Position numbers and translations under genes: made by a program. Source: Chromera velia (lineage: Eukaryota > Sar > Chromeraceae). From it: a stretch of 20,277 bases of DNA. The stretch is taken from the NCBI GenBank assembly GCA_018398765.1, contig JAHBMJ010002305.1:1-20277 (forward strand). Reading direction: 5' to 3'. This document shows positions 18,873 to 20,277 of this stretch, one piece after another. The notes beneath the pieces were generated by a model that worked only from the letters and a program-made list of their open reading frames with translations, searched no databases and was not told the DNA's origin. The stretch's first letter is position 1; every line of letters begins with the position of its first letter.

Positions 18873-19189
18873 GTGCGTGACCGTGCACGAATGCGAGCGA
18901 CTGAGAGCAAAATGCAAAACGTGCAATTGAGCTCAAAAAGTAATTCTTCACATACAGGTAGAAAAATAAATGAAAGAGACTTGGATCGGAAAGAAACATT
19001 CAGAAGTACCAGGAGTGGGAATAGTGGACTGTCAGACTTTCTCTCCTGTAGGTACTGGACTGAAGTACTGACTGACTGAACTTATTGTCTCACTTAGCCG
19101 TAATATATTGCAATAGACCGTACGGGACGGAAGGGAGCCAGTAGACCAAACTAGACTGGACGGGATACAAACTTCAATCTGGTGCTTAG
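18873..19189. other. no gene seen
   Basis: Intervening sequence before the right-edge RT frame. It contains TACTGACTGACTGAAC at about 19063-19078, similar in reverse to the GTCAGTCAGTG donors of the W2 gene, but no exon is apparent next to it. Confidence 0.4.
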
Positions 19190-20277
19190 ACGGCGGGCAC
19201 GAACCATCGAGCTTGCAGGCTGTTCTTGCTCCAGGGGAGGAGATCGGACAGACTGGCGGCAGGGAACTCAAGGGGGAGGAAGGAGAAGGAGAAGGAGAGA
19301 GAGAAACGGGAGAGAGGAGAGGCACCCCAGGTAATGGGCAGACAGCAGCAGTTAGGGGGGAGGAGAGCGCCCTCTATCGCACAAGGGGTGACGACAAGGG
19401 GCATAGCGGGGAGAAAGGAGAAGGAGAAGGAGAGAGAGCAAACAGGAAGAGCCCCGCAGAACAATGCCACGATGTTCAGAAGTGGTGTGTCTCTTAGACC
19501 TGCCACCCGGGGGGAGATCGAGTCAGGCAGGTTCGAGAAGTCAAGGTTGGATGAATTCTGTGGACTGTTGGAGAACGGGGTGTTTGGTGAGAGAGTGACG
19601 AGGCAAGAAGTGGTGGCTGTCACCAACATGGGGGAGTATGCAGGAGTGAAGAAGAAGCAGGGGGGTGAAGAGAAAGAGAAAGACAGAATGGTGATCAAAG
19701 GAGGGGCAGACCCACGGGTGTACGACACATATGCCGGGGTTCTTGCTCAGCAGTCTCTCCTGACTTGTCTCCCCTACATGATTATAATAGGGAAAGTGAT
19801 CTACTGCGTCGATGTCGTCAAAGCATTCCAGCAGATCGAAGACAGGCACAAACACAGTCTCGGAGTCTTGGGTGTCCGAATCCCTGCCGGCCTCCCTGAA
19901 CTTCCCGTAGAGAATCCGTTTCCCGAGAAGTATGATGATGACCAGTGGTTGGGGCTCAGAAGAAAAGCGGCTGTGCTCATTCCGGGGGCAATCCACCGCT
20001 TAGAGAAGGCGCACTATGGAGGGAGGCATGCAGGAAATCTGTTTGTGTTCTCTCTGCAGTTCAAGCTGCAAAAGGATGGTGAGTACACATTGGTGGAGGA
20101 GGCAGTACTGGTAAGGAGAGAGGGGGCTGGTCGTGACGGAATAAAGAATGGGGTCCCATGTAAGAGGGGGGCAGCGTCAGAAGTCCTAGTGCATTACGTA
20201 GACGACATTCAGGGAGCAGGGGCGAAGATGCTGACCACCCTTACCCAACTAGGGAAAAACATAAAGCTGGGTCCCAT
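19190..20277 (+). CDS. divergent Ty1/copia-type reverse transcriptase, runs off right edge
   Basis: A frame open from the codon after a TAG (19187-19189) to the window end, 362 codons. The first ATG with plausible sequence after it is 19472. The earlier part is Lys/Glu/Arg-rich and carries an exact 23-bp in-frame duplication (19281-19303 and 19416-19438). RT blocks follow in copia order: EKSRLDEFCGLLENGVFG (the region before the fingers), DRMVIKGGADPRVYDTYAGV, VIYCVDVVKAFQQIEDRH (first catalytic Asp at 19811), RLEKAHYGGRHAGNLF (position of the copia LYGLKQAPR block) and VLVHYVDDIQGAG (YVDD at 20195-20206). The two catalytic blocks are 130 codons apart, longer than in typical copia RTs, with an acidic segment around KYDDDQW. 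No gag, protease or integrase was seen upstream. It differs clearly from the left copia element. RNase H would lie past the edge. Confidence 0.75.

Noticed and set aside
19541-19996. 151-codon minus-strand frame
   Set aside because: Antisense of the YVDD-type RT frame, which has clear conserved boxes.
1-20277. CRISPR array, tRNA, rRNA or bacterial operon features
   Set aside because: No spaced direct repeats with unique spacers, no cloverleaf-like sequence with a GTTCRANNC box, and an intron-rich eukaryotic layout.

Overview
The window looks like nuclear DNA of a eukaryotic microbe. It has mixed base composition, protein genes split by introns of about 275-750 bases, (CA)n/(GT)n and (GTCT)n microsatellites, and decayed LTR retrotransposons. 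The combination is reminiscent of a chromerid or other alveolate, but that is a guess from style, not a proven identification.

Layout. (1) Bases 1-5000 are retrotransposon remains. A minus-strand Ty3/gypsy Gag fragment runs off the left edge. Next to it, on the plus strand, is one long Ty1/copia element with gag, protease, integrase, reverse transcriptase (RT) and RNase H in copia order. Its reading frame can be followed for about 4 kb but is broken by eleven in-frame stops (nine TAG, two TGA, no TAA), one -1 frameshift and a deletion that removes the RT catalytic YVDD box. (2) Bases 5000-6660 are mostly non-coding, with a cluster of copies of a CTTTCCGGGGCC motif also present near the presumed copia LTR start. 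(3) Bases about 6660-12070 (plus strand) hold a multi-exon gene for an IQ-motif (calmodulin-binding type) protein. Its five 3' exons join cleanly in phase; its 5' exons are uncertain. (4) Bases 12071-13384 are an AT-rich intergenic stretch between two converging genes. (5) Bases 13385-17533 (minus strand) hold an eight-exon gene for a 391-residue protein with a W2-type (eIF5/eIF2B-epsilon/5MP C-terminal) domain, a Ser/Ala-rich insert and a very acidic tail. All eight exons join in phase. (6) Bases 17534-19189 are intergenic and contain a 199-bp MITE-like element with terminal inverted repeats and a 10-bp target-site duplication. (7) From about 19190 to the right edge an open frame encodes a divergent copia-type RT with an intact YVDD box.

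The main unusual signals are: nine of twelve donor sites in the two intron-rich genes start GTC (GTCAGT, GTCTGT, GTCGGT) instead of GTRAGT, often inside a (GTCA)n or (GTCT)n run; nearly all in-frame stops in the two left retroelements are TAG; the W2 protein lacks the eIF5 N-terminal domain and the usual tryptophans; and the right-edge RT is atypical. No RNA gene, CRISPR array or bacterial feature was seen.
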